Shown here piece after piece: positions 19,705 to 29,737 of a stretch of 64,000 bases of DNA. A program made the translations under genes and the position numbers. Position 1 is the first letter of the stretch; each line of letters starts with the position of its first letter. Under the pieces are notes generated by a model. That model did no database searches, had not been told where the DNA came from, and worked only from the letters and a program-made list of their open reading frames with translations. Source of the stretch: Candidatus Eiseniibacteriota bacterium (lineage in GTDB: Bacteria; Eisenbacteria; RBG-16-71-46); contig JACRIW010000058.1 of NCBI GenBank assembly GCA_016215625.1, positions 96,252 to 160,251 of the forward strand, given 5' to 3'.

Positions 19705-21246
19705 ATGTGCTCATGGTCCCGATCGCGCGTGCCGGTACCGGCGCCGCCAGGGGAGGGGCGTGCGAACGCGCTCCGTCGCCGTCTCTCCACGCTGCTGCTC
19801 GCGGCCCTCGCACTCGTCATGGCGGCGGGCCTCGCTCACGGGGACAGCAGCGATCCCGTGTACCCGGTGACCGTCGAGACCACGCCGAACCTCTGGAGCT
19901 TCCACGACCCGGACCGCAACGTGTCGACCAAGGAGTTCACCTGGCTGCACAACGTGGTCACGCACTACGACACGCTCTCGCTGCCCGACACCACGATCGT
20001 GACGCCGCGCCTGCGCCAGCTCTTCCACCTGATCTACCAGCGCACGGGCGGCGTGCACAGCGGTGAGAACACGTTCGGCCACGCGTGGTCGGGCGACATG
20101 GCCCACTGGGTCGTGGACACGCTCGCGTTCGCGGTGGACACGACGTGGTGGAACCGCCGGCACGTCTGGGCGCCCAGCCTGGTCGAGGCGAACGGGCGCA
20201 CGTACATGTTCTACACCGGCGTGGACGAGCAGAACGACCAGCGCATCGGCTACGCGACCACGTCCGTGCTCGACACGAGCAACACCGTGTGGGACTCCAC
20301 CCGCCCGATGGTGTGGGAAGCCTCGCGCACGAAGTGGGCGGTGCCCGATCCGCCCGTGTACCTGGGGCAGACGCAGTTCCGCGACGCGTTCGTGATGCAC
20401 GACCCCGAGCACGCCGGGCGGCTGCTCATGTACTACGGCGCGCACGATTCGATCGACGCGCGGCTCAATCGCGGCGCCATGGCCGTGGGTGTCGCGCGGA
20501 GCGACTCCGCGAACTTCGACCAGTGGCACGACCTCGGCTATTTCCCGAAGACCCTGCGGCGCGTGACCGGCATTCCGCAGCTCGAAGGACCGCACGTGTT
20601 CTCGGCGAACGGCACGAAGAATCACTGGCGGCTCATGTTCACGAACGCGGGTTCGCCACCGGGGGAGAACGGCGGCACGACGATCCGGTTCCTGTCGCTC
20701 ACGCCGGGCGCGAGTCCCGCCGACACGAGCGCCGCCAACTGGAGCGGTCCGACGGTCCTGCGCGATTACCTGAACGGCGTGCCGACGTCGTACGGGTGGA
20801 GCGGCAGCGAGCACCTGCGCGTCGCGAACGCGGAGTACCTCGGCGGGTTCACGGCGTGGTCGATCAACGAGATGGCGATCTCGTGGACGCGCGTCGTGTG
20901 GAACGGCACGAACTTCACGCTGTCCGTGCCGAACGTGACGTCCGTGGACGAGTACCGATCACCCGCGCGCGCGCTGACGCTCGCGCTGCTCGACCATTCG
21001 CCCGGCACGGCCGCAGTGCGATTCGCGATCGACTCGCCGCTGGCGCTCGAGGCGAAGCTCGAAGTGTTCGACGCGCAGGGCCGGCGCATGGCGACCCCGT
21101 TCGCGGGCGCGCTGCCGGTCGGGCGCACGGACGTGACCTGGGACCTGCGTGCGGGCGGAGGCGCCGCGGTGCCGAGCGGCGTGTACTTCGCGCGGCTGCG
21201 GTTTGCCGGCGGCGGGCGGACGGCGCGGGTGGTGGTCGCTAGGTGA
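19705..21246 (+). CDS. Secreted GH43/GH32-like beta-propeller protein with FlgD-like Ig C-terminal domain
   Basis: RHVWAPSLVEANGRTYMFYTGVDEQNDQRIGYATTS and FRDAFVMHDPEHAGRLLMYYGAH propeller motifs; C-terminus LEVFDAQGRRMATPFAGALPVGRTDVTWDLRAGGGAAVPSGVYFARLRFAGGGRTARVVVAR. Start codon uncertain. Confidence 0.75.
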   Translation: MCSWSRSRVPVPAPPGEGRANALRRRLSTLLLAALALVMAAGLAHGDSSDPVYPVTVETTPNLWSFHDPDRNVSTKEFTWLHNVVTHYDTLSLPDTTIVTPRLRQLFHLIYQRTGGVHSGENTFGHAWSGDMAHWVVDTLAFAVDTTWWNRRHVWAPSLVEANGRTYMFYTGVDEQNDQRIGYATTSVLDTSNTVWDSTRPMVWEASRTKWAVPDPPVYLGQTQFRDAFVMHDPEHAGRLLMYYGAHDSIDARLNRGAMAVGVARSDSANFDQWHDLGYFPKTLRRVTGIPQLEGPHVFSANGTKNHWRLMFTNAGSPPGENGGTTIRFLSLTPGASPADTSAANWSGPTVLRDYLNGVPTSYGWSGSEHLRVANAEYLGGFTAWSINEMAISWTRVVWNGTNFTLSVPNVTSVDEYRSPARALTLALLDHSPGTAAVRFAIDSPLALEAKLEVFDAQGRRMATPFAGALPVGRTDVTWDLRAGGGAAVPSGVYFARLRFAGGGRTARVVVAR

Positions 21247-21301
21247 GCGGGGCGGGCCGATCACGCTTGCACGCGAGTGCGGCGGGCTGTATCTGGAACG
21301 G

Positions 21302-22219
21302 ATGAACCCGACGATGCGCGAGAAGCGATCATCGATCCGTCCGCCCATTCCTCCCATCCCGGCGATTCTCGGCGCCATCGTCAGCGTGCAGGGCGGCGCT
21401 GCGCTCGCGAAGGGATTGTTTCCCGTGCTCGGCGCGATGGGCACGTGCGGACTGCGCGTGGGCTTCTCCGCGGTGATCCTCGTGGCGGCGTTTCGCCCGT
21501 GGCGGCGTCGCACCACGGCCGAGCAATGGCGCGCGCTGGTGCTGTACGGCCTCGTGCTCGGCATGATGAACCTCGTCTTCTACCTCTCGCTCTCACGCAT
21601 TCCGCTCGGGCTCGCGGTGACGCTGGAGTTCGTCGGTCCCCTGGGGCTTGCGGTGGCCGGGTCGCGGCGCGCGGTGGACTTGGCGTGGGTGTTGTTGGCC
21701 GCCGCGGGTATCGCGCTGATCACGCCATGGGCGGGCGGTGGAGTCGATCCGCTGGGCGTGCTGCTCGCTCTTGGCGCAGGGGCGTGCTGGGCGGCGTACA
21801 TCGTGCTCGGTGGCCGAGTGTCGCGGATGGTGCCCGGCGGCGACGCCGTGGCGATCGGGATGGTCTTCGCGTCGTTCGTGGCGTTGCCTGCCGCGGTGGC
21901 GACGGGCGGGTTCCTGCGGTTGACTCCTGCTCTGGCCGCGGCCGGCATCGGCGTGGCGCTGTTGTCGAGCGCGATTCCCTACACGCTGGAGATGGTCGCG
22001 CTGAAGGCACTGCCCGCGCGCACGTTCGGCATCCTGATGAGCCTGGAGCCCGCGGTCGCCGCGATCGCCGGCTGGCTCTTCCTTCACGAGCGCCTGTCGC
22101 CGAGTCAGTGCCTCGCGGTGGCGCTGGTGATCGCCGCGAGCACGGGCGCGACGCTGACCACGAGCCGGCCCACGCCGGGCGGCGACGGAGAGGCGAGCGA
22201 GGGCTGGCAGGGAGGGTGA
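21302..22219 (+). CDS. EamA/RhtA-like amino-acid/metabolite exporter
   Basis: ATG at 21302; about 10 hydrophobic helices; VSVQGGAALAKGLFPVLGAMGTCGLRVGFSAVIL and IPLGLAVTLEFVGPLGLAVAGSRR typical of RhtA-type EamA transporters. Confidence 0.85.
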   Translation: MNPTMREKRSSIRPPIPPIPAILGAIVSVQGGAALAKGLFPVLGAMGTCGLRVGFSAVILVAAFRPWRRRTTAEQWRALVLYGLVLGMMNLVFYLSLSRIPLGLAVTLEFVGPLGLAVAGSRRAVDLAWVLLAAAGIALITPWAGGGVDPLGVLLALGAGACWAAYIVLGGRVSRMVPGGDAVAIGMVFASFVALPAAVATGGFLRLTPALAAAGIGVALLSSAIPYTLEMVALKALPARTFGILMSLEPAVAAIAGWLFLHERLSPSQCLAVALVIAASTGATLTTSRPTPGGDGEASEGWQGG

Positions 22220-22240
22220 GTGTCGCCAGTTGCCGGTAAT

Positions 22241-22281
22241 AAGAAGCCCCGTCGCGGCGACCTCGCGCGACGGGGCTTCTT
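22241..22281. terminator. Bidirectional intrinsic-terminator-like hairpin
   Basis: 16-bp perfect inverted repeat aagaagccccgtcgcg / cgcgacggggcttctt between the exporter gene and tRNA-Glu. Confidence 0.8.
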
Positions 22282-22292
22282 GCTGAAGGGAG

Positions 22293-22367
22293 TGGCGTCC
22301 CCAACGGGATTTGAACCCGTGTTACCGCCGTGAAAGGGCGGTGTCCTGACCCCTAGACGATAGGGAC
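22293..22367 (-). tRNA. tRNA-Glu (anticodon TTC), CCA encoded
   Basis: Reverse complement GTCCCTATCGTCTAGGGGTCAGGACACCGCCCTTTCACGGCGGTAACACGGGTTCAAATCCCGTTGGGGACGCCA folds as a cloverleaf; anticodon loop CTTTCAC. Confidence 0.97.
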
Positions 22368-22456
22368 GCACCAGGCACTCTTGGAAGGGCGCGCAACATA
22401 ACCGGAGCAGGGCCCGGATTTCAAGCGGGCCGGGCGTGCGCACTGCAAAAGCTTCG

Positions 22457-24448
22457 TCAGCGCGCTCCGCCGCCCACGACCATCACGCGGGCCTCGCGCA
22501 CGAGGTCCTTCTGCATGAGTTCGTTCGCCTTGCGCTCGGCGGCGGCGTTGCTCGTGAAGCGGCCCACGACGAGCCGGTACATGGTCGTCGTGCCGTCGCG
22601 GAAGGGATAGATGTTCGCCTCGAGCCCGGTCGAGCCCGCGAGCCGCGTGCGCTCGGCTTCCGCGCGATCGCGATCGAGGAACGCCGCCACGCCGATGCCG
22701 AACACCGACGTCGGCGCGGCCGCGGGAGCGGGCGTGGCCGCGACGGGTGCGGCCGCCGGCGCCGGAGTCACGGGAAACGGCTTCGTCTTGGTCGCGATCG
22801 TCGAGTCGTGCGGCACCACCACGGCGTTCGTGTCCGCCACGGCGGCGACACTGTCGGCGACGGCCACGGAGTCCGCGGTCACCGCCGCCTGCGCGGATTC
22901 GTTCGTGCGCGCCTGCAGCGAATCGGCCGGGGCGCTCACGCCCGCGAGCGGTCGCAGGAACGGCACATCGATCACCTGGAAACGCTGCAGCAGCACGACC
23001 GCCACGACGATCGCGGCCACGGCCGCCACGCCGAGCAGCCACGGCATCACGGTGCCCTGCCGTTCCTCGGCGGCGATGTCGTCCTCGATCTTCTCGCGCA
23101 GCCGCGCGGGCAGGCCGGAGAGATCGGAACGCGTGGGATCGGCGGTCGAGCCCATCGCGGCGAGTTCGCCCGCGGTGGGGAAGCGCGGGGCGCTCGCGTC
23201 CGGCGCCTCGGCGGGCGACTCAGGTGCAGCATCGGCGGCATCGCTGCGGCGCTTGGCCTCGAGCAGTTCCTGCGCGGCGCGCGTCCACGCGTCGAGTTCC
23301 TGCTTCTCCACCACGTCGAGGTCGCTTTCGTCCTCGACGTGCGGCAGCGGCTGCAGGTCGGGCCGCGCGGGATCCTGTGCGACCGGTTCCTCGGGCAGAA
23401 GGGGCAGCACGGGCGGCGTGAACGCGGCGACAGGCTCGCTCGCCAGCTCGGGCGGTGTCCACGTGGGCACCGGCGTGCGCTCCTCGATCACGGCGGGCGC
23501 GACGGGCTCGCTCTCCGCGGGCGGCGGAGGCGGCGCGGGCGTCACCGGCGCAACGGGTGCGACCGGCGCAGCGGCGGCCGGCGGCGGCGGGAGCACGACG
23601 GGCGCGGGATCGATCGCTTCGGCCGGCGCGCCGAGCACGCTGCGGAACTCGGTCTCGCTCGCGACGCTCGACACGTGCTCGGGGCGCACGGACTTCGCGC
23701 CGTCGGCGTACGCGGTGAGCAGCGCCTGCGCGGCGACGGTGTTGATCTCGCGCGGGATGCCGTGCGTCACGCGGTACACCGCGCGGCACGCGTCGGGCGG
23801 GAAGGTCGAGATGGCGTTGCCGCCCGCGACGGCGAGGCGGTGATGGATGTAGCCCGTGGTCTCTTCGGGCGAAAGCGGGTTCAGCCGGTAGTGCACGGTG
23901 ATGCGCTGGCGCAGCTGCCGCAGTTCGGGGCGCGCGAGCTTGGCCTCGAGCTCGGGCTGGCCCACGAGGAAGATCTGCAGGAGCTTCTCGCCCTGGATCT
24001 CGGTGTTCGAGAGCAGGCGGATCTCCTCGAGCAGCTCGACGGGCAGGTTCTGCGACTCGTCGAGCAGCAGCACGGCGTGCTCGCCGCGATTGCGCACGGC
24101 GGACAGGTGGCGCTCGAGCGCCGCGAGCATCTGCGGCTTGCTCAGCCCTGGCGCGGGCGTGAGCCCGAAGCGCAGGCAGATCTCCTCGAGCAGCTCCTGC
24201 CGGCTCAGCGCCGAGTTCGTGATGAGCGCGACGGTGACCTGCGAGCCCCACTCGGCGAGCGCGTCGTAGAGCGCGGTGGTCTTGCCGGTGCCCACTTCGC
24301 CGGTGATGAGCACGAAGGGCTCGCGGTTCTCGATCCCGTAGCGCAGATGGGCGCGCGCTTCCTGGTGCTCGCGGCTCGGGTAGAGGAACCGCAGCTGGTG
24401 TCCCGCGGGGAACGGGTTTTCACGCAGGCCGAAATGTCTCTCGTACAT
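22457..24448 (-). CDS. ExeA-like AAA ATPase with one transmembrane helix and C-terminal SPOR domain
   Basis: MYERHFGLRENPFPAG...FLYPSREHQEARAHLRYGIENREPFVLITGEVGTGKTT (Walker A); AVLLLDESQNLP (Walker B); TM MPWLLGVAAVAAIVVAVVLL; C-terminal SPOR-like GVAAFLDRDRAEAERTRLAGSTGLEANIYPFRDGTTTMYRLVVGRFTSNAAAERKANELMQ. Confidence 0.88.
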   Translation of the reverse strand: MYERHFGLRENPFPAGHQLRFLYPSREHQEARAHLRYGIENREPFVLITGEVGTGKTTALYDALAEWGSQVTVALITNSALSRQELLEEICLRFGLTPAPGLSKPQMLAALERHLSAVRNRGEHAVLLLDESQNLPVELLEEIRLLSNTEIQGEKLLQIFLVGQPELEAKLARPELRQLRQRITVHYRLNPLSPEETTGYIHHRLAVAGGNAISTFPPDACRAVYRVTHGIPREINTVAAQALLTAYADGAKSVRPEHVSSVASETEFRSVLGAPAEAIDPAPVVLPPPPAAAAPVAPVAPVTPAPPPPPAESEPVAPAVIEERTPVPTWTPPELASEPVAAFTPPVLPLLPEEPVAQDPARPDLQPLPHVEDESDLDVVEKQELDAWTRAAQELLEAKRRSDAADAAPESPAEAPDASAPRFPTAGELAAMGSTADPTRSDLSGLPARLREKIEDDIAAEERQGTVMPWLLGVAAVAAIVVAVVLLQRFQVIDVPFLRPLAGVSAPADSLQARTNESAQAAVTADSVAVADSVAAVADTNAVVVPHDSTIATKTKPFPVTPAPAAAPVAATPAPAAAPTSVFGIGVAAFLDRDRAEAERTRLAGSTGLEANIYPFRDGTTTMYRLVVGRFTSNAAAERKANELMQKDLVREARVMVVGGGAR

Positions 24449-24551
24449 CCTTGTGTCCGATGCTCGGGGAAGGGGAAACGTGAGCGCGTGCCGCGCACGT
24501 TATCGGCCGGGTGGGGACGGCGCTTTGCTGTGCAGAACGGGGGGGCGACCA

Positions 24552-24583
24552 CGGCCGCCGGGGCGCGTTGCGCCCGGCGGCCG
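24552..24583. terminator. GC-rich hairpin downstream of pyrE
   Basis: cggccgccggggcgc-gtt-gcgcccggcggccg: about 14-bp stem with one bulge, short loop. Confidence 0.55.
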
Positions 24584-24598
24584 CGACCGGAAACGGCT

Positions 24599-25153
24599 CT
24601 ACTTGCCCGCGGGCAGCAGGTCGGTGATGCCGAAGAGCGGCGTGAAGTTGTAGCCGCGCTGGCTGAAGATCTGCGGAGCGCCCTGGCCGCGGTCCACCAC
24701 GGCCAGCACCCGCACGACTTCGGCCTTGTACGACTCCGCGGCCTCGGCGGCGATCAGCGCGCTCTCGCCGCTCGTGATCACGTCATCGAGGATTGCGACG
24801 CGCTTGTGGCCGGCGAGGTTGCCCTCGACCTGCCCGCGCATGCCGTGGTCCTTCGTGCTCTTGCGGACGAGGAAGCCCTCCATGGGCTTGCCCATCTCGT
24901 GGCTCCACCACATGACACCGGCCACCAGGGGGTCGGCGCCCAGCGTGAGGCCGCCGACGGCGGTCACGTTGTCGTTCTCGAGCTGCTGCCAGAAGAGCTT
25001 GGCGATGAGCTTGAGCCCCTCGGGATGCAGGCTGGTCTTGCGGACGTCGATGTAATAGTTGGACGTGGCGCCGGAGCTCAGCACGAACTCGCCGAAACGC
25101 ATCGAGCGGTCGAGGAGCATCTGGCGCAGCCGATCGCGATCGTTCTGGGACAT
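24599..25153 (-). CDS. pyrE: Orotate phosphoribosyltransferase
   Basis: MSQNDRDRLRQMLLDRSMRFGEFVLSSGATSNYYIDVRKTSLHPEG...GHKRVAILDDVITSGESALIAAEAAE (PRPP-binding loop). Confidence 0.95.
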   Translation of the reverse strand: MSQNDRDRLRQMLLDRSMRFGEFVLSSGATSNYYIDVRKTSLHPEGLKLIAKLFWQQLENDNVTAVGGLTLGADPLVAGVMWWSHEMGKPMEGFLVRKSTKDHGMRGQVEGNLAGHKRVAILDDVITSGESALIAAEAAESYKAEVVRVLAVVDRGQGAPQIFSQRGYNFTPLFGITDLLPAGK

Positions 25154-25380
25154 GGTATCCGCGTGGTTGAAGGGAAGGGGCTCGCCGCGTTCACGTGGGA
25201 GGGTGGCGAAACCGGCGGCAGTGTCGCCGTGCCCCTGCGGGCAGTCAAGGAAACCGGCGAGCCTGCGTTTCTCTTGCATTCCGCCGTAGCGAGGCCCGCG
25301 CGCGGCACGCTACACTGGCCGCCGCGCGACCGGGCTCGGCGTCATGGGGACGCCGCACGGTCGCGCTCCCTTTTCCCCTC

Positions 25381-28300
25381 ATGCGCGTAACGCTCGCCAC
25401 GATCGTCCTGCTGCTCGCCGCGGCCACCGCCGCCGGCGCCGCCGCGCTCGACCTGCCGGTCTCCCGGCCGGACAGCCCGATCGCGCCTCCTTTCTATCGC
25501 GGCGACGTGATCGAGCTGCAGCTGGCGCCCGCCGCCGCGAGCGCCGCACGCGCCACGCGCACCGCGCTCACGCGCGCATCGGCGAGTCCGCGGGGCGGTG
25601 TGACCGCGCAGCTCGGCGTGGGAGCGGTGGACGCGGTCGCTTTCGCGCTCGGCGCGCGCGGCTTCGAGCCCGAATTCGTGGGCGAGACGCCGGGTTCGGG
25701 CGGCACCGACCTGAGCGCGTTTCACGTCGTGCACCTCGGCGCGGGCGTGTCGCTGGAGGACGCGCTCGATCGCTTCCGCGCGCTGCCCGAAGTGCTGAGC
25801 GCGGACCCGATCGCCGTGCTCCCGGTTTCGGCCGCGCCACCGGACGACTCGCTCTTCGCGCGCCAGAAGTGGATGTACGAGTGGACGACGCCGCGCCACG
25901 ACGACCGCGCGCTCGACGCGTGGGACGTGCAGCGCGGCGACACGTCGATCGTCGTGGGCATCCTCGACACGGGACTGCTCGCGTGGCACCCGGACCTGGG
26001 CGGAACGGCCGCGGGCGGGCACGGCAACCTGTTCGTGAACTGGGCCGAGGCGGGCGGCGTCGCGGGTGTGGACGACGACGCGAACGGCTTCGTGGACGAC
26101 GTGAGCGGCTGGGACTTCGTGGACTCGCTCGGCTTCTCGGTGCCGACGGGCGAGGACGGCTCGGGCAAGGACAACGACCCGAGCGACGTGGCCGGCCACG
26201 GCACGGCGGTCTCGGGCATCATCGGTGCGCTGGTGCACAACGCGAGCGGCATCGCCGGCATGGTGCCCAACGTGCGGCTGCTGCCGGTGCGGTGCGCGTA
26301 CGCGACCGGCGTGCGTCCGGCGGCGGGCGTCGACATGCTCGCCGCGGCGCGCGCGATCGCTTATGCGACGCGCATGGGCGCGAGCGTGCTCAACTGCTCG
26401 TGGGAGTCGCTCGACCAGAACGGCCTCGGGGCCGCGGTCACGAACGCCGTGCGCGCAGGCGTCGTGTTCGTGAACGCGTCGGGCAACCGCATCTCGTCGG
26501 GCACCTATCTCGGCCAGCGCGAGGACGTGATCTCGGTCGCGGGCGTCGACAGCACGGACGTCATGTGGGCGAACAGCACGCGCGGCACGTGGCTCGACCT
26601 GTGCGCGCAGGCGGTCGGCATCACGAGCACGTTCGTGCAGGGCACGGGCCCGGACTCGCTCGGCTATCGCCAGCCGGACTACCGCGGCGGCCTCGTGGGC
26701 ACGTCGTTCGCCGCGCCGCAGGTGACGGGCGCCGTCGCGCTCATGCAGGCGCAGCGCCGTGCGCAGGGGCGCGATCCGTACACGGCGATCGGCGCCGCGC
26801 TGCGCGTGCGCGAGACGGCGGACGACCACCACGCGATCAACCCGCTCTACCTGAACATCGGTACCGGACGGCTCAACGTGCTGCGCGCGCTCACCGATCC
26901 GCCGACGTCGTTCGCGACGCGCACGAAGGCGCGCAGCGTGGGCGCTCCGGTCGCGCTGCGGCTCAACGACGGCACCTCGCGCGTCGTGTTCGCGACGAGC
27001 GATCGCCAGCTGGTCGCACTCGAAGGTGCGTTCGGCGACACGCTCTGGCGCGCCGCGCTGCCGAACGCGCCCGCCGGTCATCCGGCGGCGGCGCCGATCG
27101 GCAACGGCCGCATCGGCATCTTCGTGGGCTGCGCGGGCGGCATGATCGCCGGCTTCGACGCGAACGGCGCTGCGCTGCCGGGCTGGCCGCGCACGGGGCT
27201 CGGAGGCACGCTGGTCGCGAGCGTGGGCGACCTCGACGGCGACGCCGTGCCCGAAATCGTCGCGGTGTCGTCCGACGGCGTGGTCTGGGCGATGCGCACG
27301 AACGGCGCGGTGCTCGCGGGATTCCCGTACGTGAGCGGCGTGCTCGGCGGCTCGGTCGCGCTCGCGGATCTCGACGCGCAGCCGGGACGCGAGATCGTGT
27401 TCCTCGACGGCAACTCGGTGCTGCACGCGTTCACGTCCGGCGGCGCCGAACTGCAAGGCTGGCCGGTCGCGGCGCCCACGGCGTCGCGCGCGCCGATCGT
27501 GGTGGCGCTCGGCACGCGGCGCGAGACCGCGGTGATCGTCGCGGGCAGCGGCCGCATGGACGCGATCACGGCCGCGGGCAACGTCCGCTGGTCGAACACC
27601 TACACCGGCAATCCCTCGCAGGACCCGATCGCGGGCGACCTCGACGGCGACGGCGTCGACGAAGTGCTCGTCGCGATCAGCAATCCGCTGCAGCTGCGCG
27701 CCGTGGACTCGAGCGGCGTCGCGCTCGCGCGCACGGGCTGGCCGCTCACGCTGACGGCGGCGCCCGGCGGCGCGCTCGTCATGGGGCCGATGATGAACGG
27801 CGGGCGCGCGTGCGTGGGCTGGTTCACGAGCGCGGGCTTCGTCGCGTACGACGACAGCGCCCGCGCCGTGCCGGGCTTCCCGCGGCCGGGACTCGCGGGC
27901 GTGGCGCCGAACGTGTCCGAGCTCGACGGCGACGGCGCGACCGAGATCGCGATGGGCGTCGCGACCGGCGACTCGGCGTTCTACGCGTTCGACGCGGGCG
28001 CGGCCTCGTGGAACGCCGCCAATGTCTTCTGGCCGACCGTGCGTGGCGACAACGCGCGCACGGCCGATCGCAGCAGTCCCGGCACGATCGCGCCGCTCGA
28101 CGTGACGCGCCCGGCGCCGGTCGCCGACGTGCTCGCGCAGGCGACGGGGACGAGGAGCGCGCGCGTGACCTGGACGATGACGGGGGACGACAGCCTCACG
28201 GGCCGCGCCGCGTCCGTGGACCTGCGCTACACGACCACGCCGCTCGACGAAACGAGCTTCCTGCTCGCCGCGCAGTGGCCGGTGGGCACGCCCGACAGCA

Positions 28301-29058
28301 GCGGCGCGCTCATGCAGGCGGACGTCACCGGGCTGCAGGAAGGACGCACGTACTTCTTCGCGCTGCGCGTGCGTGACGACGCGGGGCTCGCGAGCGCGCT
28401 GTCCAACGTGGACACCGTGAGAACGCCGGGCCTGCGGCCCGGCCCGGTGACCGACCTGCGCGTCGGCGCACTGCGCGACACCGTCGTCACGCTGCGCTGG
28501 ACCGCCACGGGCGACGACGGCGCGTCCGGCCGGCCGGACCACTACACGATCGTCGCGAACCTGGTGCCGGTCACGGACGGGAACTTCGACGCCGCGCCCA
28601 TGCTCTGGCAGCGCGCCGCCACCGCGGACGCGGGCGCGCCCGAATCGCTCGTCGTGAACGGCCTCGCGCGCGGCAAGCGCTGGTACTTCGCGCTGCGGGC
28701 GACCGACGCGGCGCTTTCGACCTCGGACCTTTCGAACGCCGTGAGCGTGGTGACGCCGATGGGTGGCGCGCTGGGTGCGCGCACGGGGCTCGCGCTCGCG
28801 CCCTCGTCGCGCCCGTCACGGCTGCCGGTGGTCTTCACGTGGCAGCTCGGCGACGCCGCGTCGGGTCCGGCCGTGCTTTCGCTCTACGACCTCGGCGGGC
28901 GGCAGGTGCTGCGCGTGCGGCTCGCCGGCGAGCTGGGCGGGACCTGGGAATGGAACGGCCGGGACGCAGAGAGTCGCCTGGTCCCGGCCGGTCTGTACTT
29001 CGCACGCCTCGAGAGTGGCTCCCGCCACACCGAGACGCGCGTCGTACTGCTGCGTTGA
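25381..29058 (+). CDS. Secreted S8 (subtilisin) peptidase with FG-GAP-like repeats, Fn3 domains and FlgD-like Ig C-terminal domain
   Basis: VVGILDTGLLAWHPDLGG (Asp), DVAGHGTAVSGIIGALVHN (His), GTSFAAPQVTGAVALMQAQ (Ser); AGDLDGDGVDEVLVA-type repeats; C-terminus LSLYDLGGRQVLRVRLAGELGGTWEWNGRDAESRLVPAGLYFARLESGSRHTETRVVLLR. Confidence 0.93.
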   Translation: MRVTLATIVLLLAAATAAGAAALDLPVSRPDSPIAPPFYRGDVIELQLAPAAASAARATRTALTRASASPRGGVTAQLGVGAVDAVAFALGARGFEPEFVGETPGSGGTDLSAFHVVHLGAGVSLEDALDRFRALPEVLSADPIAVLPVSAAPPDDSLFARQKWMYEWTTPRHDDRALDAWDVQRGDTSIVVGILDTGLLAWHPDLGGTAAGGHGNLFVNWAEAGGVAGVDDDANGFVDDVSGWDFVDSLGFSVPTGEDGSGKDNDPSDVAGHGTAVSGIIGALVHNASGIAGMVPNVRLLPVRCAYATGVRPAAGVDMLAAARAIAYATRMGASVLNCSWESLDQNGLGAAVTNAVRAGVVFVNASGNRISSGTYLGQREDVISVAGVDSTDVMWANSTRGTWLDLCAQAVGITSTFVQGTGPDSLGYRQPDYRGGLVGTSFAAPQVTGAVALMQAQRRAQGRDPYTAIGAALRVRETADDHHAINPLYLNIGTGRLNVLRALTDPPTSFATRTKARSVGAPVALRLNDGTSRVVFATSDRQLVALEGAFGDTLWRAALPNAPAGHPAAAPIGNGRIGIFVGCAGGMIAGFDANGAALPGWPRTGLGGTLVASVGDLDGDAVPEIVAVSSDGVVWAMRTNGAVLAGFPYVSGVLGGSVALADLDAQPGREIVFLDGNSVLHAFTSGGAELQGWPVAAPTASRAPIVVALGTRRETAVIVAGSGRMDAITAAGNVRWSNTYTGNPSQDPIAGDLDGDGVDEVLVAISNPLQLRAVDSSGVALARTGWPLTLTAAPGGALVMGPMMNGGRACVGWFTSAGFVAYDDSARAVPGFPRPGLAGVAPNVSELDGDGATEIAMGVATGDSAFYAFDAGAASWNAANVFWPTVRGDNARTADRSSPGTIAPLDVTRPAPVADVLAQATGTRSARVTWTMTGDDSLTGRAASVDLRYTTTPLDETSFLLAAQWPVGTPDSSGALMQADVTGLQEGRTYFFALRVRDDAGLASALSNVDTVRTPGLRPGPVTDLRVGALRDTVVTLRWTATGDDGASGRPDHYTIVANLVPVTDGNFDAAPMLWQRAATADAGAPESLVVNGLARGKRWYFALRATDAALSTSDLSNAVSVVTPMGGALGARTGLALAPSSRPSRLPVVFTWQLGDAASGPAVLSLYDLGGRQVLRVRLAGELGGTWEWNGRDAESRLVPAGLYFARLESGSRHTETRVVLLR

Positions 29059-29063
29059 GTCGA

Positions 29064-29534
29064 TCAGTCGACGATGTTGCCCTTGCCGCCGTCGCCGGTG
29101 TCGAGCGTGCCGCCACCCTGCCAGCCGTGACGCTCGACGATGACGCTGGACGAGTAGGCGGAGGTGTTGCCGGCGGCGTCGACCGCACGGACGCGGTAGA
29201 CCTCGGAACCGTCGGTGCCGACGATCGGGAGCGCCATGACGTCGATGGTCGCGTCGAACGAGGCGATCAGCGAGGGCGTGCCGCCCGAAGGAACGACGTA
29301 GACTTCGTACGCGAGCACGTCCGCCGAGGAGCTGAGCGTCCAGCTGAGGTAGTCTCGGCCGCCGGCGATGTCGTACCAGCCGTGCACGCCGGTCGGAGCG
29401 GCCGGGGGCGTGGTGTCGAGCGTCGGGGGCGGAGTCACGGTCGAAACGCTCGAGGTGGTCTTGCCGCAGCTCGAGAGGGCGAAGACGGTGGCGCCGAGGA
29501 TCAGCGCAAAAACAATCATCTTGTTCGACTTCAC
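29064..29534 (-). CDS. Small lipoprotein with Fn3-like domain
   Basis: GTG start gives VKSNKMIVFALILGATVFALSSCGKTTSS (lipobox LSSC); body PPAAPTGVHGWYDIAGGRDYLSWTLSSSADVLAYEVYVVPSGG...VYRVRAVDAAGNTSAYSS. Confidence 0.78.
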   Translation of the reverse strand: MKSNKMIVFALILGATVFALSSCGKTTSSVSTVTPPPTLDTTPPAAPTGVHGWYDIAGGRDYLSWTLSSSADVLAYEVYVVPSGGTPSLIASFDATIDVMALPIVGTDGSEVYRVRAVDAAGNTSAYSSSVIVERHGWQGGGTLDTGDGGKGNIVD

Positions 29535-29737
29535 GGATGGCCTCCTGTGTGATGCGATTGCCGAGGGGGGTGCGGGCCTCCAAGCCAGGAGCCCGGTTCG
29601 GTCTACCGGTGGAGTCAGCAACCCCGGTGCCATTCGTCCGGGAGGCGCCGGCGGCGACTCGGAGGCACGCATTGGCAATCACTAAGCGGGCAAGCTGCAC
29701 AATCCACGGGAGCGCATTCCCGTTTCGCGCATGCGCG

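Noticed and set aside
17381-19870. 829-aa plus-strand ORF over the fusion gene
   Set aside because: Antisense to a gene with three recognisable domains.
22436-25390. 984-aa plus-strand ORF over the ExeA-like, pyrE region
   Set aside because: Reads straight across two real minus-strand genes and their intergenic hairpin; Arg/Gly-rich with no domain.
25342-28542. 1066-aa minus-strand ORF antisense to the subtilisin gene
   Set aside because: Low-complexity Arg/Ala/His composition; plus strand encodes a complete S8 catalytic triad.
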